A stretch of DNA of 40,326 bases from an uncultured Bacteroidota bacterium (GCA_946414435.1 CAMKOM010000029.1:1-40326); one strand, 5' to 3'; shown: positions 24,830 to 33,827, counted from the stretch's first letter. Made by a program: numbers and translations. Notes: generated from the letters alone by a model not told the origin.

Positions 24830-25936
24830 TTATTTCTTCTCCAATTTCTTCGCCTCACTTATCGAGATTTTCTTGCCATTGTTGAACGGAACAATGAATG
24901 CGTCGGGGTATTCAGCGCTGATGGTCTTCTTATATGCCGAAGCCTCGTCTAATGTAGAGAAACGGCCAATCATATACTTGTATTTGCTTCCGTCCTTATA
25001 CTCGAAAATATCAGGCTTGCCACTGAATTTCTCTGTCGGATTGGGCACGGGCACCGATGTGGTGGCCACTTGCAGGCGGTAGCAGAGCACGTTTTCGCCA
25101 GACGCAGCCTCGGTGTCATCTTGTGCTACGGTAGTAGCCTTCTTCACCTCGCGCTCTTCGTCTTCGAGCGACGCAAAATAATCGCGGATGGCGCGGTAGA
25201 TGGCAGATGCAAGATAGTCCTGTCCATTGGCCGACATCAGGTATTTTTCTTCCTCTTCGTTCGAGATGAAGCCTGTCTCAATCAGCACACTCGGCATCTT
25301 GGTGTGCCACAGAACCAGAAATCCGGCCTGTTTCACGCCACGGTCGGCGCGTTTGGCCTTCTCACGGAACTCGTCCTGCACCATCGACGCAAGTTTCAGG
25401 CTCTTGTCGAGATATACGTTCTGCATCAGCGAGAAGATGATGTACGACTCGGCCGACGAAGGGTCAAACCCCTCATACTTAGTGTTATAGTCTTGCTCTA
25501 AAACGATTACCGAGTTCTCTTTCTGTGCCACATCAAGGTTGCTCTGCGACTTGTGCAAACCCATTGCAAACGTCTCGGTACCAAATGGTTTGGTGTTTTT
25601 ATTTGAGTTGGCATGAATCGACACAAAGAGGTCGGCGTTGTTTTTGTTGGCAATGGCGGCGCGCTCGTCGAGCGGGACAAAGAAATCGTCGTCGCGGGTG
25701 TAGATGACGCGAGTGTCGGGCGTGTTTTTCTTGATGTAATCGCCCACTTTGAGCGCTATCGAGAGCACCACGTCCTTCTCACGACCCTTTTTGCCGACAG
25801 CGCCAGTGTCGTGGCCGCCGTGGCCGGCATCGAGCACCACGGTGTGCTTGTACGTCTGTTTTTTCTGCGCGTCAGCAGTGCTGAAGCCGGTGTAGATTGT
25901 CAAGACTATTGTCGCGATTAGAAGTTTTTTTCCCAT
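24830..25936 (-). CDS. N-acetylmuramoyl-L-alanine amidase (Amidase_3) with C-terminal SPOR-like region
   Basis: A 368-aa exported zinc amidase that cuts the bond between MurNAc and the stem peptide. The signal peptide is MGKKLLIATIVLTIYTGFST, cleaved near ADA. Amidase_3 motifs are complete: LDAGHGGHDTGA (zinc H39), GREKD (zinc E53), YTRDDDFFVPLDERAAIAN, FVSIHANS (zinc H) and LIETGFISN (catalytic E). Residues about 285-360 (YRLQVATTSVPVPNPTEKF to YKYMIGRFSTLDEASAY) look like a SPOR-type peptidoglycan-binding domain. This suggests action at division or on denuded glycan. It is divergent from lptD, with 70 bp between the starts. With NagZ-like, AmgK-like and MurU-like genes in the same window, it could feed murein recycling. 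Confidence 0.92.
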   Translation of the reverse strand: MGKKLLIATIVLTIYTGFSTADAQKKQTYKHTVVLDAGHGGHDTGAVGKKGREKDVVLSIALKVGDYIKKNTPDTRVIYTRDDDFFVPLDERAAIANKNNADLFVSIHANSNKNTKPFGTETFAMGLHKSQSNLDVAQKENSVIVLEQDYNTKYEGFDPSSAESYIIFSLMQNVYLDKSLKLASMVQDEFREKAKRADRGVKQAGFLVLWHTKMPSVLIETGFISNEEEEKYLMSANGQDYLASAIYRAIRDYFASLEDEEREVKKATTVAQDDTEAASGENVLCYRLQVATTSVPVPNPTEKFSGKPDIFEYKDGSKYKYMIGRFSTLDEASAYKKTISAEYPDAFIVPFNNGKKISISEAKKLEKK

Positions 25937-25973
25937 CTGAAAATTATAAAACGGCGAACATTCGTACGCACCT

Positions 25974-25991
25974 TAAATTTGTTTAGTTTTG
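25974..25991 (+). promoter_or_regulatory. -7 promoter elements upstream of lptD
   Basis: Two overlapping matches to TAnnTTTG lie 16-26 bp before the ATG at 26007: TAAATTTG (25974-25981) and TAGTTTTG (25984-25991). Either puts the start of transcription downstream of the upstream TTG codon, favouring the ATG at 26007. The -33 element is not clear. Confidence 0.4.
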
Positions 25992-26006
25992 GCACGCAAT
26001 AATAAT

Positions 26007-28667
26007 ATGTGTTATTGCGTAACAAAAATAGTATATTTTTCTATTGATTTGAAAACAAAAGGCCTTCTTGCAGCATTGCTGATATGTTTGGTCACGGCAT
26101 TGGCTGTCGGTGCGCAAACTATTGATACCGGCACTGTTAGCAACGTTGCAAAATCAGATACCACGGCAATGGTCATAGCCGCCGCCGATAGTGCGTCCAT
26201 TGCCGATTCGGCAACGGCACCCGATTCGGTTGGCGAGAAAAAGCCCAAACCGAAAAAGCAGTTGCTGACTACTGACGTGAAGACCAGCGCCAAGGATTCG
26301 ACCATTTTCTCGCTCGACGGCAAGAAAGTCTTCCTTTTCGGCGACGCAAAAATCGAATATGAAGACATTGAGCTGACAGCCGCCTATATCGAAGCCGATA
26401 TGGACCAAGGCATCATCTACGCTGAAGGCGTGACCGACTCAACCGGGACCATTCAGGGCCGGCCTGTGTTCAAGCAGGGCAACGATGAAATGAAAGCCAT
26501 CAACATCACTTACAATGTGAACACCAAGCGCGGCTACATCGAGAAACTCTACACCGAGCAAGAAGATGGTTATCTGCACAGCGAACTAACTAAGAAAGAA
26601 GTAGATAACTCGATAAACATGCTTCACGGCAAATTCACCACCTGCGAGCTCGAAGACCCTCATTTCTATCTTGAACTGACCAAAGGAAAATACATTCCTG
26701 ACAAGGCGATAATCGCCGGACCATCGTATATGGTGATGGCCGACATTCCGCTGCCGTTGGTGATTCCGTTCGGCTACTTCCCCATCACCAAAAAGAAGAC
26801 ATCAGGCTTTCTGATGCCGCGCGTGGGCGAAGAGAACAACCGTGGATTCTTCCTGTCGGACGGCGGCTACTACTTTGCTGGCAACGATTATGTCGATTTC
26901 ACGCTTCGCGGAAGCATCTACTCGAAAGGCTCATGGCAGGTCAACGCATCGTCGCGGTACAAACTGCGGTATAAATTCTCGGGCAACATGAACGTGACCT
27001 ACGCCAAGAACGTGTTCAGCGAAAAGGGCTTGAGCGACTACAGCGAAGGTCAGGAATACCGCATCATGTGGACTCACTCACAAGATGCCAAGGCTCGGCC
27101 AAACAGCACTTTCTCGGCAAGCGTAAACTTCTCGTCGAGCGGCTACAACAAATACCAGACAACGGCTTCGCAGGACTACCTGACCAACACCACATCGTCG
27201 AGCATATCGTACCAGATGAGCCGCATTTTGAACTCGCCATTCAGTTTCTCAATGAACATCCAGCACACGCAGAACACCCGCGACTCGAGCCTAAGCCTAA
27301 CGCTGCCGAATATGACGCTCACAATGAGCCGTATACAGCCATTTAAGCGCAAAAAAATGGTGGGCCAGATGCGTTGGTACGAAGACATTGGTATAAGCTA
27401 TTCTGGGACGTTTCAGAATAGGGTTACAACTCACATAGACAGTTTGTTCACCGACCAAACACTCGACAAATTTGTCTATGGGGTGAAGCATAGCCCATCG
27501 GTAACAAAATCATTTAAAATACTGAAATACTTCAGCTTGTCACCAGGCGCATCATATAGCGAGCGTTGGTATTTCCGTCGTCATTTTATTGAGCCGCTCA
27601 ACGACACTACCCCTATAACCAGCAAAAACTACCGCGAACGCGAAGAAAAAGGCTTCTACCGCGTCTACGACTATAGTTTCAGCATTGGCCTAAACACCAC
27701 GCTCTACGGAATGTACAGCTACCGACGCGGCCCGGTGAAGGCTCTGCGCCACGTGATTACGCCAAGCGTCAGCTATAGTTGGCGTCCCGATTTCGGACAG
27801 GAAAAATACGGCTTCTATCTGACCGACCCGCGCGACACCACTGGCACGAAACTATACTCTCCGTATATGCACGGCATTTACGGCCTACCGGGCAGTGGTC
27901 GCAGCAGCGCATTCAGTTTCTCGCTCAACAACAAGTTCGAACTGAAGGTGAAGGACACCAAAGACACTGTGAAACAAGAACGCAAGGTGTCGCTGCTTGA
28001 CGCTCTCAATTTCAGCACATCATACAATATGCTAGCCGAAGAGTTCAAATGGAGCGACCTGAATATGTCGGCCAAAACAACGCTGTTCAAGACTCTCGGC
28101 CTGCAGATGAATGCCACAGGCTGCTTTTACGCCATCGACTCGTTGGGCAAGAAAATCGACGAGTTCGAATATGACCGCACCGGCCGGCCGTTCCGCATCA
28201 CAAGAGCTTCGCTGTCAACTGGATATAGTTTAAGTTCGGAAAAATTGTTTGGCAAGAATGACGATAAGAACAAGACCGATAACCAGCCCGAAGACGACCA
28301 CCCGATGTACGACGATGACCTTGCCGAATACGATTATTTCAAGATACCGTGGAGCATCAGTTTCAGCTATAGCCTCACCTATACAAAACCCGGCCATGCA
28401 AGCAAGCTGTCGCAGTCGCTAAGTTTCAACGGCGATTTCAGCCTCACACCAAAATGGAAAATCGGTTTCTCGTCTGGCTACGATTTCGATTCCAAGCAGT
28501 TCACCTACACGCGGTTCAGCCTCTCACGCGACCTGCACTGCTGGGCCGCATCACTCAACCTTGTGCCGTTCGGACCACGACAGAGTTACACGTTCAACAT
28601 CGCTGTCAAATCGGCCATCCTGCAAGACTTGAAGTACAACAAGACGCACAGCTGGTATGATAATTAA
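26007..28667 (+). CDS. lptD: LPS-assembly outer-membrane protein LptD
   Basis: An 886-aa outer-membrane protein that inserts lipopolysaccharide into the outer leaflet. A signal/anchor segment is LLAALLICLVTALAVGAQ. The N-terminal OstA/LptA-like beta-jellyroll has DGKKVFLFGDAKIEYEDIEL and AAYIEADMDQGIIYAEGV. The conserved LptD barrel start is ITKKKTSGFLMPRVGEENNRGFFLSDGGYYF, and long alternating-strand regions follow to the C-terminus. The disulfide-forming cysteine pattern of E. coli LptD is not present. Size fits the Bacteroidetes form. The ATG at 26007 is chosen; a TTG at 25989 would add MARNNN. The gene is transcribed convergently with rprY, with 47 bp between the stops and no clear terminator. 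Confidence 0.9.
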   Translation: MCYCVTKIVYFSIDLKTKGLLAALLICLVTALAVGAQTIDTGTVSNVAKSDTTAMVIAAADSASIADSATAPDSVGEKKPKPKKQLLTTDVKTSAKDSTIFSLDGKKVFLFGDAKIEYEDIELTAAYIEADMDQGIIYAEGVTDSTGTIQGRPVFKQGNDEMKAINITYNVNTKRGYIEKLYTEQEDGYLHSELTKKEVDNSINMLHGKFTTCELEDPHFYLELTKGKYIPDKAIIAGPSYMVMADIPLPLVIPFGYFPITKKKTSGFLMPRVGEENNRGFFLSDGGYYFAGNDYVDFTLRGSIYSKGSWQVNASSRYKLRYKFSGNMNVTYAKNVFSEKGLSDYSEGQEYRIMWTHSQDAKARPNSTFSASVNFSSSGYNKYQTTASQDYLTNTTSSSISYQMSRILNSPFSFSMNIQHTQNTRDSSLSLTLPNMTLTMSRIQPFKRKKMVGQMRWYEDIGISYSGTFQNRVTTHIDSLFTDQTLDKFVYGVKHSPSVTKSFKILKYFSLSPGASYSERWYFRRHFIEPLNDTTPITSKNYREREEKGFYRVYDYSFSIGLNTTLYGMYSYRRGPVKALRHVITPSVSYSWRPDFGQEKYGFYLTDPRDTTGTKLYSPYMHGIYGLPGSGRSSAFSFSLNNKFELKVKDTKDTVKQERKVSLLDALNFSTSYNMLAEEFKWSDLNMSAKTTLFKTLGLQMNATGCFYAIDSLGKKIDEFEYDRTGRPFRITRASLSTGYSLSSEKLFGKNDDKNKTDNQPEDDHPMYDDDLAEYDYFKIPWSISFSYSLTYTKPGHASKLSQSLSFNGDFSLTPKWKIGFSSGYDFDSKQFTYTRFSLSRDLHCWAASLNLVPFGPRQSYTFNIAVKSAILQDLKYNKTHSWYDN

Positions 28668-28714
28668 TCCAAGGATTGATTAATTGAAAGATTAAATGCG
28701 CGATGTGAGCGTTC

Positions 28715-29413
28715 TTACCCTTTCACCCCAAGAATATACCCTGTTCCGTGCACGTTGGTAATCTCAATGTTCGGGTCAGATTTCAGGTATTTGCGCAGTT
28801 TGGTGATAAAGACATCCATACTACGGGCGGTGAAGTAGCCCGTCTCACCCCAGATTTTTTCAAGTGTCAGATTGCGGTCAACTACGTTGTTAACGTTCTG
28901 ATTTAGAAAACATAGCAGTTCCGCCTCTTTGGGCGAGAGTTTGGTTTGCGAGCCGTCTTCGAACGTCAGTGTGCGGTTTTTCACGTTGAACACATAGCGG
29001 CCTATAGTCAGTTCCTCAACAGAATTATCGGGCTGCTGACTTGCGGGCGTGCGTTTCAGAATGGCCTTTATCTTATAGATAAGCAGCTCAGAATCAAATG
29101 GTTTGGTGATATAATCATCGGCACCAATCTTGTAGCCTTTAATCATATCTTCCTTCATATTCTTGGCAGTCAGGTAGATAATCGGCGTGGCGGGCTTCAA
29201 CTGCTTGATTTCGGCACCAATGGTGAAGCCGTCGACGTGCGGCAGCATCACATCAAGAATGCAAAGGTCGAACTGACCTGCTTTGAAGGTGGACACCGCG
29301 TTCAGACCGTCATCGACAAGCGTAACGTCCAAATCGTTCATTTCCAGGAACGAACGCAGCACCGAGCCGAAATTCACATCGTCCTCAACCAAAAGAATCT
29401 GTTGCTTTGACAT
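28715..29413 (-). CDS. rprY: RprY-like OmpR-family response regulator
   Basis: A 232-aa DNA-binding response regulator. The receiver (1-~120) has VEDD (acids near 10-12), phosphoacceptor LCILDVMLPHVDG, conserved T in YLTAK and K in ITKPFD. The winged-helix output (about 135-230) has LTIGRYVFNVKNRTL, SPKEAELLCFLNQN, WGETGYFTARSMDVFITKLRKYL and VHGTGYILGV. It closely fits the RprY family of Bacteroides and Porphyromonas. The kinase ends 12 bp upstream, so both are one operon. Probable DNA targets, if autoregulated, are the TTAAC repeats at 31032-31099 (inference). Confidence 0.92.
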   Translation of the reverse strand: MSKQQILLVEDDVNFGSVLRSFLEMNDLDVTLVDDGLNAVSTFKAGQFDLCILDVMLPHVDGFTIGAEIKQLKPATPIIYLTAKNMKEDMIKGYKIGADDYITKPFDSELLIYKIKAILKRTPASQQPDNSVEELTIGRYVFNVKNRTLTFEDGSQTKLSPKEAELLCFLNQNVNNVVDRNLTLEKIWGETGYFTARSMDVFITKLRKYLKSDPNIEITNVHGTGYILGVKG

Positions 29414-29425
29414 ATCTGTAAGTAT

Positions 29426-30982
29426 TTATGATTCAACGTTTTCATCTATTGTCGGCAGCCAGATTTCAAAGGTGCTCCCCTCGCCTTTCTGACTCGACAC
29501 TTTAATCTCGCCCTTGCACGAGAGCACAATGGCCTTCACGTAACTCAATCCAAGACCGAAACCTTTGACTGTATGCACGTTACCCGTCGGGTGGCGGTAG
29601 AATTTCTCGAACACCTTCTCCTGCGTCTCCTTGTCCATACCTATTCCCTTGTCGCTCACCGAGATAAGCAGGTCGGTACCAATGTTGCGGGTGGTGACAG
29701 TGATGTCGGGCGGCGTATCGATTGAGTATTTGTTGGCATTATCCAACAGGTTGTAAATCACATTGATAAAGTGCGATTGGTCGACGCGGGCAAAATCGTT
29801 TTTTGCATTGTTGACAAGTTTGATTGTGCCGCCGCGGTGCTCCACCTGAAGGCTAATATTGTTCACCGCCTTCTCAATAAACGGCTGAACGTGAGTCGGT
29901 TGCAAGTTCAGATTAAAATCTTTCTTGTCGAGCATCGACATTTGCAGCACCGTCTCCACCTGACGGTTCATTCGGCGGTTCTCCTCCTTGATAATGCTTG
30001 TGAAACGCTGAATTTTCTCGGGGTCGCCAATCACCGACGGCGACGTGATTGAATCGGCGGCCAGTTGGATTGTGGCCAGCGGCGTCTTGAACTCGTGCGT
30101 CATATTGTTCACAAAATCGGTCTTCACCTCCGACGTGCGCTTTTGGTCGACCATTGTGCGGATTGTCACCCAAAATGTTATCAATATGATAGTTGTGAAC
30201 AGCACCGAGCCCCAAATGGGCAGCATCACCGAACTGTAAATCACGTTGCGGCGGTCGGGAAAATAGACCGACAGTTTCTCGTCGTGCTGCGCGAAATCGT
30301 TCGGGAAAAGGCTTGTTTTGAAAGTGTTCTTCTGACGCTTATATCCTTTCGATGAAAGGTTTTCGTAAGGCACGCCCTTGCTGTCGGTGACGGCAAACTC
30401 AAACGGGAGGTCGATGCCCGCGTTGCGGAACTCAAAGGCAAGTGTTGGCTTGATGGTTGTGAAATCAACGCGCTCGCCAATCGGCCGATCCTTGACATTG
30501 AATTCAAAAAGCATCTGCTCCATCAGATTGTTGAACTGACGCTCCATCCCGCCTTCAGCTTCGCCGTCGGGTTGCGTCACCGAAGTATATGCCTGAAACG
30601 ACAGATTGCCGCCGTCAACAACCGTATCTAACTGATAGGTAATAGTTTCGGTATTACCTTTACGTTCCTTCCGCATCTTCGACAGATCGAGAACACGGTC
30701 TTTACCGCGATTGCCGAAATCGCTCAGTGTCATAATCAACGACTCCTCCTGGCGGTTACGCGCCTTGCCAGCCATTCCGGCCATAAAATTTGATATGAAA
30801 AAGGCGTTCTGGTTGCGTTCAATGCGATAGGCGGCGTTCATCAACGCGCGGTTGACGTGCTGCGCAAACTGCTCGTCGCGCACCGAAATGGCTTTGCGCA
30901 CCCAAAAAATCTGCACGGCGATGATGCCAAAGAGCGATATAATCATCAGCGCCAGAATGCCCGAAAAACGTTGTCGTTTCAC
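29426..30982 (-). CDS. rprX: RprX-like sensor histidine kinase
   Basis: A 518-aa inner-membrane kinase, partner of RprY. TM1 is in GILALMIISLFGIIAVQIFW; a periplasmic sensor region follows, then TM2 (VMLPIWGSVLFTTIILITFWV). The H-box is FVNNMTHEFKTPLATIQ, with N-box NVIYNLLDNANKYS, G1 SDKGIGM and G2 GFGLGLSYVK. No HAMP domain is evident. The GTG at 30982 is preferred because a promoter-like site at 31001-31030 would leave it a 10-12 nt leader; an upstream GTG at 31024 would add 14 residues (MSYFRLHLNINLHK) and no ATG is available. No gene lies immediately upstream on this strand. Confidence 0.9.
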   Translation of the reverse strand: MKRQRFSGILALMIISLFGIIAVQIFWVRKAISVRDEQFAQHVNRALMNAAYRIERNQNAFFISNFMAGMAGKARNRQEESLIMTLSDFGNRGKDRVLDLSKMRKERKGNTETITYQLDTVVDGGNLSFQAYTSVTQPDGEAEGGMERQFNNLMEQMLFEFNVKDRPIGERVDFTTIKPTLAFEFRNAGIDLPFEFAVTDSKGVPYENLSSKGYKRQKNTFKTSLFPNDFAQHDEKLSVYFPDRRNVIYSSVMLPIWGSVLFTTIILITFWVTIRTMVDQKRTSEVKTDFVNNMTHEFKTPLATIQLAADSITSPSVIGDPEKIQRFTSIIKEENRRMNRQVETVLQMSMLDKKDFNLNLQPTHVQPFIEKAVNNISLQVEHRGGTIKLVNNAKNDFARVDQSHFINVIYNLLDNANKYSIDTPPDITVTTRNIGTDLLISVSDKGIGMDKETQEKVFEKFYRHPTGNVHTVKGFGLGLSYVKAIVLSCKGEIKVSSQKGEGSTFEIWLPTIDENVES

Positions 30983-31000
30983 TTTATGCAAATTTATGTT

Positions 31001-31030
31001 CAAATGTAGTCGAAAGTACGACACTGCAAA
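31001..31030 (-). promoter_or_regulatory. Promoter of rprXY
   Basis: On the minus strand TTTG (31027-31030), then 18 bp, then TACATTTG (31001-31008) fit the -33/-7 form. The expected start is near 30994, 12 nt before the GTG at 30982. Its upstream edge abuts the first TTAAC repeat at 31032. Confidence 0.5.
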
Positions 31031-31031
31031 A

Positions 31032-31099
31032 TTAACGTTCTGACGGCAGATTCAACGGCTTTTAACGTTTCGTTAACCCTTTTTAACCAAGCCTTAACC
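31032..31099. promoter_or_regulatory. Phased TTAAC direct-repeat operator candidate
   Basis: Six direct hexamers TTAACG/TTAACC (one TCAACG) start at 31032, 31052, 31062, 31073, 31083 and 31094. Spacings are 20, 10, 11, 10 and 11 bp, that is, one DNA helical turn or two. Direct repeats at this spacing are typical of OmpR/PhoB-family regulator sites. They lie between divergent promoter-like elements for rprX and for a plus-strand transcript, and the last copy overlaps the -33 region of the latter. The nearest regulator is RprY. Confidence 0.6.
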
Positions 31100-31120
31100 A
31101 GCCTGCAACAAGGCTCAGTC

Positions 31121-31128
31121 TATATTTG
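31121..31128 (+). promoter_or_regulatory. -7 element of a plus-strand transcript
   Basis: TATATTTG followed by CA fits TAnnTTTG. No TTG is present at the -33 position; instead the last TTAACC copy (31094-31099) lies there, as at activator-dependent promoters. Confidence 0.45.
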
Positions 31129-31133
31129 CATCG

Positions 31134-31248
31134 TTAATAAAACAGAATATTCTTTTCATAATTGGTTTTATAGTTGCTAACGCAGCCCCCCAATCTGCAA
31201 TCTTTCACCGAAAACGGCTTTCAGCTCCCAACTGAAGGCCGTTTTAAT
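31134..31248 (+). ncRNA. Candidate small RNA between rprX and the GH3 gene
   Basis: A promoter-like TATATTTG ends at 31128 and a strong hairpin ends at 31245, defining a possible transcript of about 115 nt. No ATG occurs in it. It contains a C-rich stretch (GCAGCCCCCCAA) that could pair with G-rich leaders. The hairpin may instead serve only the GH3 gene on the other strand, so the RNA is tentative. The exact 5' end is estimated. Confidence 0.3.
31211..31245. terminator. Bidirectional terminator between GH3 gene and rprX
   Basis: AAAACGGCTTTCAG (31211-31224) pairs with CTGAAGGCCGTTTT (31232-31245) over 14 positions with one mismatch or wobble and a 7-nt loop. It lies 18 bp after the GH3 stop on the minus strand and can also end a plus-strand transcript. 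Confidence 0.7.
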
Positions 31249-31263
31249 TAGGTGCAAACTATA

Positions 31264-32388
31264 TTATTCTGCCATTAACTCACTATTTTCCAACCTTGTT
31301 TTTGCTTCCATAATCCGTCGATATGATTCATTGATGCGTTCCTCCTGTATTTTTCCACTCTCCACAAGGCGGACGATTATTTCGACAGCATCTTTCACAA
31401 TATCAGGATTATATGTATCGATATTGTTCGAAAAGACCAGTACGTCCACACCTGCGTTTATTGCAAGGCAAATGGCGTCTTCAAGGCCGCAGTACTTGCT
31501 TATAGCGTTCATCATCATATCGTCGGAAAAGATTATTCCATTGTATTGCAATGAGTTGCGCAACATAGAAATTGTTGCCTCCGATAACGTTGCCGGATAG
31601 AGACTGTCTATATTGCGGTTGAAGATGTGCGATGTCATTACTGCAACTTGCAACGAATCACGCAACAACAGCCAATATGGCAGCAATTCGGTGTTGGTCC
31701 ACGTTTGCGTCACGTCAGCAAGCCCCAAATGAGTGTCGCTGACCGAGCTGCCATGACCGGGGAAATGCTTAATAACGCACAGAACCCCTTGACGGTTGTG
31801 CTCATCGACAAACCAACGGGCATTACGGGCAACAACCTCAGCGTCAGCTGAATAAGAGCGGCCTATTCTACCAATTATCGGGCAATCGGGATTGGTGTTG
31901 ACATCGACCGACGGCGCAAAATTGACATTGAAACCCAACGATCGGCACGTTTGCGCTATGCGACGGGCGTAAAAGCGAGTACTGTCCTCATTATCAAGCG
32001 TTCCTAAATATTGCGGCGTTACAGTCGGTTCAAATCCGTAGCGTGTTTTCAAACGCGACACGTTGCCTCCTTCCTCGTCGACAGCCACAAAAAGCGGTTT
32101 GCGAGCGAATCGGCGCAAACTGTCAATCAGACATTTAACTTGCCGCTCCGAAACCACGTTGCGCGGCCTGCTCTTCGACGGCACATCGTAGTCGAACAGA
32201 ATGACACCGCCAATCTGATAGTCGCGCAGCCAATGCGCCACTTCGCTTTCAGCCGTTATGGCCGTGTCACGGAAACCGATCATAAGCATTTGCGCAACTT
32301 TCTGTTCAAGCGTAGGGTTTGCACCATTTTTTGTCTGACACGACATCAAAACACTCAAAACAGCCAACAAAACAAGTAGTTTTTTCAT
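31264..32388 (-). CDS. Glycoside hydrolase family 3 lipoprotein, NagZ-like
   Basis: A 374-aa beta-N-acetylhexosaminidase-like enzyme. The signal ends in a lipobox (VLMSC, about 14-18), so it is a lipoprotein and acts outside the cytoplasm, unlike the cytoplasmic NagZ of E. coli. GH3 TIM-barrel motifs are QMLMIGFRDT, the substrate-binding FVAVDEEGGNVSRL, NVNFAPSVDVN, the NagZ-diagnostic KHFPGHGSSVSDTHLGL with the His-Asp acid/base dyad, VMTSHIFN and the nucleophile FSDDMMMNAI. The expected reaction removes GlcNAc from muropeptides or chitin-like glycans. About 374 aa fits a one-domain GH3. It lies 23 bp after the Omp85 gene in a three-gene operon. Confidence 0.9.
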   Translation of the reverse strand: MKKLLVLLAVLSVLMSCQTKNGANPTLEQKVAQMLMIGFRDTAITAESEVAHWLRDYQIGGVILFDYDVPSKSRPRNVVSERQVKCLIDSLRRFARKPLFVAVDEEGGNVSRLKTRYGFEPTVTPQYLGTLDNEDSTRFYARRIAQTCRSLGFNVNFAPSVDVNTNPDCPIIGRIGRSYSADAEVVARNARWFVDEHNRQGVLCVIKHFPGHGSSVSDTHLGLADVTQTWTNTELLPYWLLLRDSLQVAVMTSHIFNRNIDSLYPATLSEATISMLRNSLQYNGIIFSDDMMMNAISKYCGLEDAICLAINAGVDVLVFSNNIDTYNPDIVKDAVEIIVRLVESGKIQEERINESYRRIMEAKTRLENSELMAE

Positions 32389-32411
32389 ATCAATAAATCA
32401 CTTATTAACAA

Positions 32412-33827
32412 TTAGAAAGCCTTCAAAACGTGAACATATAACCCACTCTTTCCCTGCTGCGTGAGCGTACCCTCAACACGGAAAACAATATCGTAGTAGG
32501 TTATCATATCGAGTCCTGCCCCAACGCTCATCAATCGTCTGTTTGCCAAATAGTTATTTGTTCCAGTACGCGCATCAGAGACATAGCCCGCATCGACAAA
32601 AACATCGGCATACAGGCTGTAATGCACCTTGTTGAACTCGTCCCATGACCATCCGTCAATCTTCTTAATCCGCATCGGCACAATAGCAAATTTTGCAAAA
32701 GCGCGCCCGGTTGCAAATCTCTGACCGTCAATAACATAATACTCAAATCCGCGCAGATAGTCGAGATAGCCCAACGCCTGCTCGGTGTAGTACGGCTGCG
32801 GCTTGTCAGGTGAATATTTGGCCAGACCGCCGACACCGGCATAGAAGCGATGCCCCAAATCGAAATATTTGTAGGCTGACAGCCTCGTGTACCACGAGCC
32901 ATCAAGCTCATTTTCAAGCAAATTTAAACCGATTTTGCCGACTTCAAGCGTCAGGTTGTGGCCCTTGAGCGGATAGAATTTATAGTCGCGGGTGTCCCAA
33001 TCGAACGTATAAGCCACTTTAAAATATTGAGTGTTAGATGTTTGCGTGCCAAAATAATCGGGATTAAGGGCGATTATTGTATCGGCGACATTGACATGAG
33101 CGTAACCTGCTGTAACAATGTGTCTTACATCGTATTTAGGGCGGAATGTGTAAAACAGGAACAAATCTTGATTTTTAATTACCGGCTTGCTGTTGTTGCG
33201 GTAATATTGCAAGCGACAACTATCTGTTGCATAATGTTTTTCGTGTTGCCGGTAGAGCGAAAGCTGAACGGCAAGCCCGTGTCTTTTGTCGGCCGTCAGA
33301 TACGGCACATCATAAAAAAGCTGAAACTGCTGCTTGTAACCAAAGCGGAATTTCACTTTCAGCGTCTCGGCACGGCCACGGAAGTTATTGTTAATGAGCA
33401 TCAAACCATAATTGATGCGGTTCCAGTCGCCATCATCGAAAAAGGCACTCAGATTACGGTCTGCCTGCTCAAAAATCAGATATGGCCACCAATACCAACG
33501 CTCCTCGAGCAGCACAAGAACTTGTTTCTCATGCTCGCCGGCATCTATCAAACTAATTGTAACATAATTAAATAGCGATGTATTGATTAGATTCTCCTTA
33601 GACCTTGTAAAAATGGTCTCAACATCGGCGGCCTTCAGCGTGTCGCCTTCGGCGAAAAGCAGTTCGCGCCTGACAATGGGCTCTTTGGTGGTGCGGTTAC
33701 CGGCAATAAGTATCTGACGGACAACAAAATCCGACTGCTGAAAGACAGAATCCCGCGTTTGAGCATTGGCATTGAAAATGCTCAAAAACAATATGTTAGC
33801 AAGGATTATTATAGATTTCGCGCTCAC
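32412..33827 (-). CDS. Omp85/BamA-TamA-family outer-membrane protein
   Basis: A 471-aa exported protein; signal peptide MSAKSIIILANILFLSIFNA, cleaved after NAQ. One POTRA-like domain (about 30-105; VRQILIAGNRTTKEPIVRRE, ENLINTSLFNYVTISL) precedes a 16-strand-type barrel (about 120-471) with alternating aromatic strands. The C-terminus (GTLTQQGKSGLYVHVLKAF) ends in phenylalanine, as for barrels recognised by the Bam machinery. A single POTRA and short length argue against BamA itself (normally five). It is more like a surface-antigen or TamA/PatD-type relative; cargo is unknown. It starts with GTG directly after the TAG stop of the CBS gene (TAGGTG), so translation may be coupled. Confidence 0.83.
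   Translation of the reverse strand: MSAKSIIILANILFLSIFNANAQTRDSVFQQSDFVVRQILIAGNRTTKEPIVRRELLFAEGDTLKAADVETIFTRSKENLINTSLFNYVTISLIDAGEHEKQVLVLLEERWYWWPYLIFEQADRNLSAFFDDGDWNRINYGLMLINNNFRGRAETLKVKFRFGYKQQFQLFYDVPYLTADKRHGLAVQLSLYRQHEKHYATDSCRLQYYRNNSKPVIKNQDLFLFYTFRPKYDVRHIVTAGYAHVNVADTIIALNPDYFGTQTSNTQYFKVAYTFDWDTRDYKFYPLKGHNLTLEVGKIGLNLLENELDGSWYTRLSAYKYFDLGHRFYAGVGGLAKYSPDKPQPYYTEQALGYLDYLRGFEYYVIDGQRFATGRAFAKFAIVPMRIKKIDGWSWDEFNKVHYSLYADVFVDAGYVSDARTGTNNYLANRRLMSVGAGLDMITYYDIVFRVEGTLTQQGKSGLYVHVLKAF

Noticed and set aside
32958-33575. 205-codon plus-strand frame opposite the Omp85 gene
   Set aside because: It has no family features and overlaps a barrel-type gene with signal peptide and POTRA domain.
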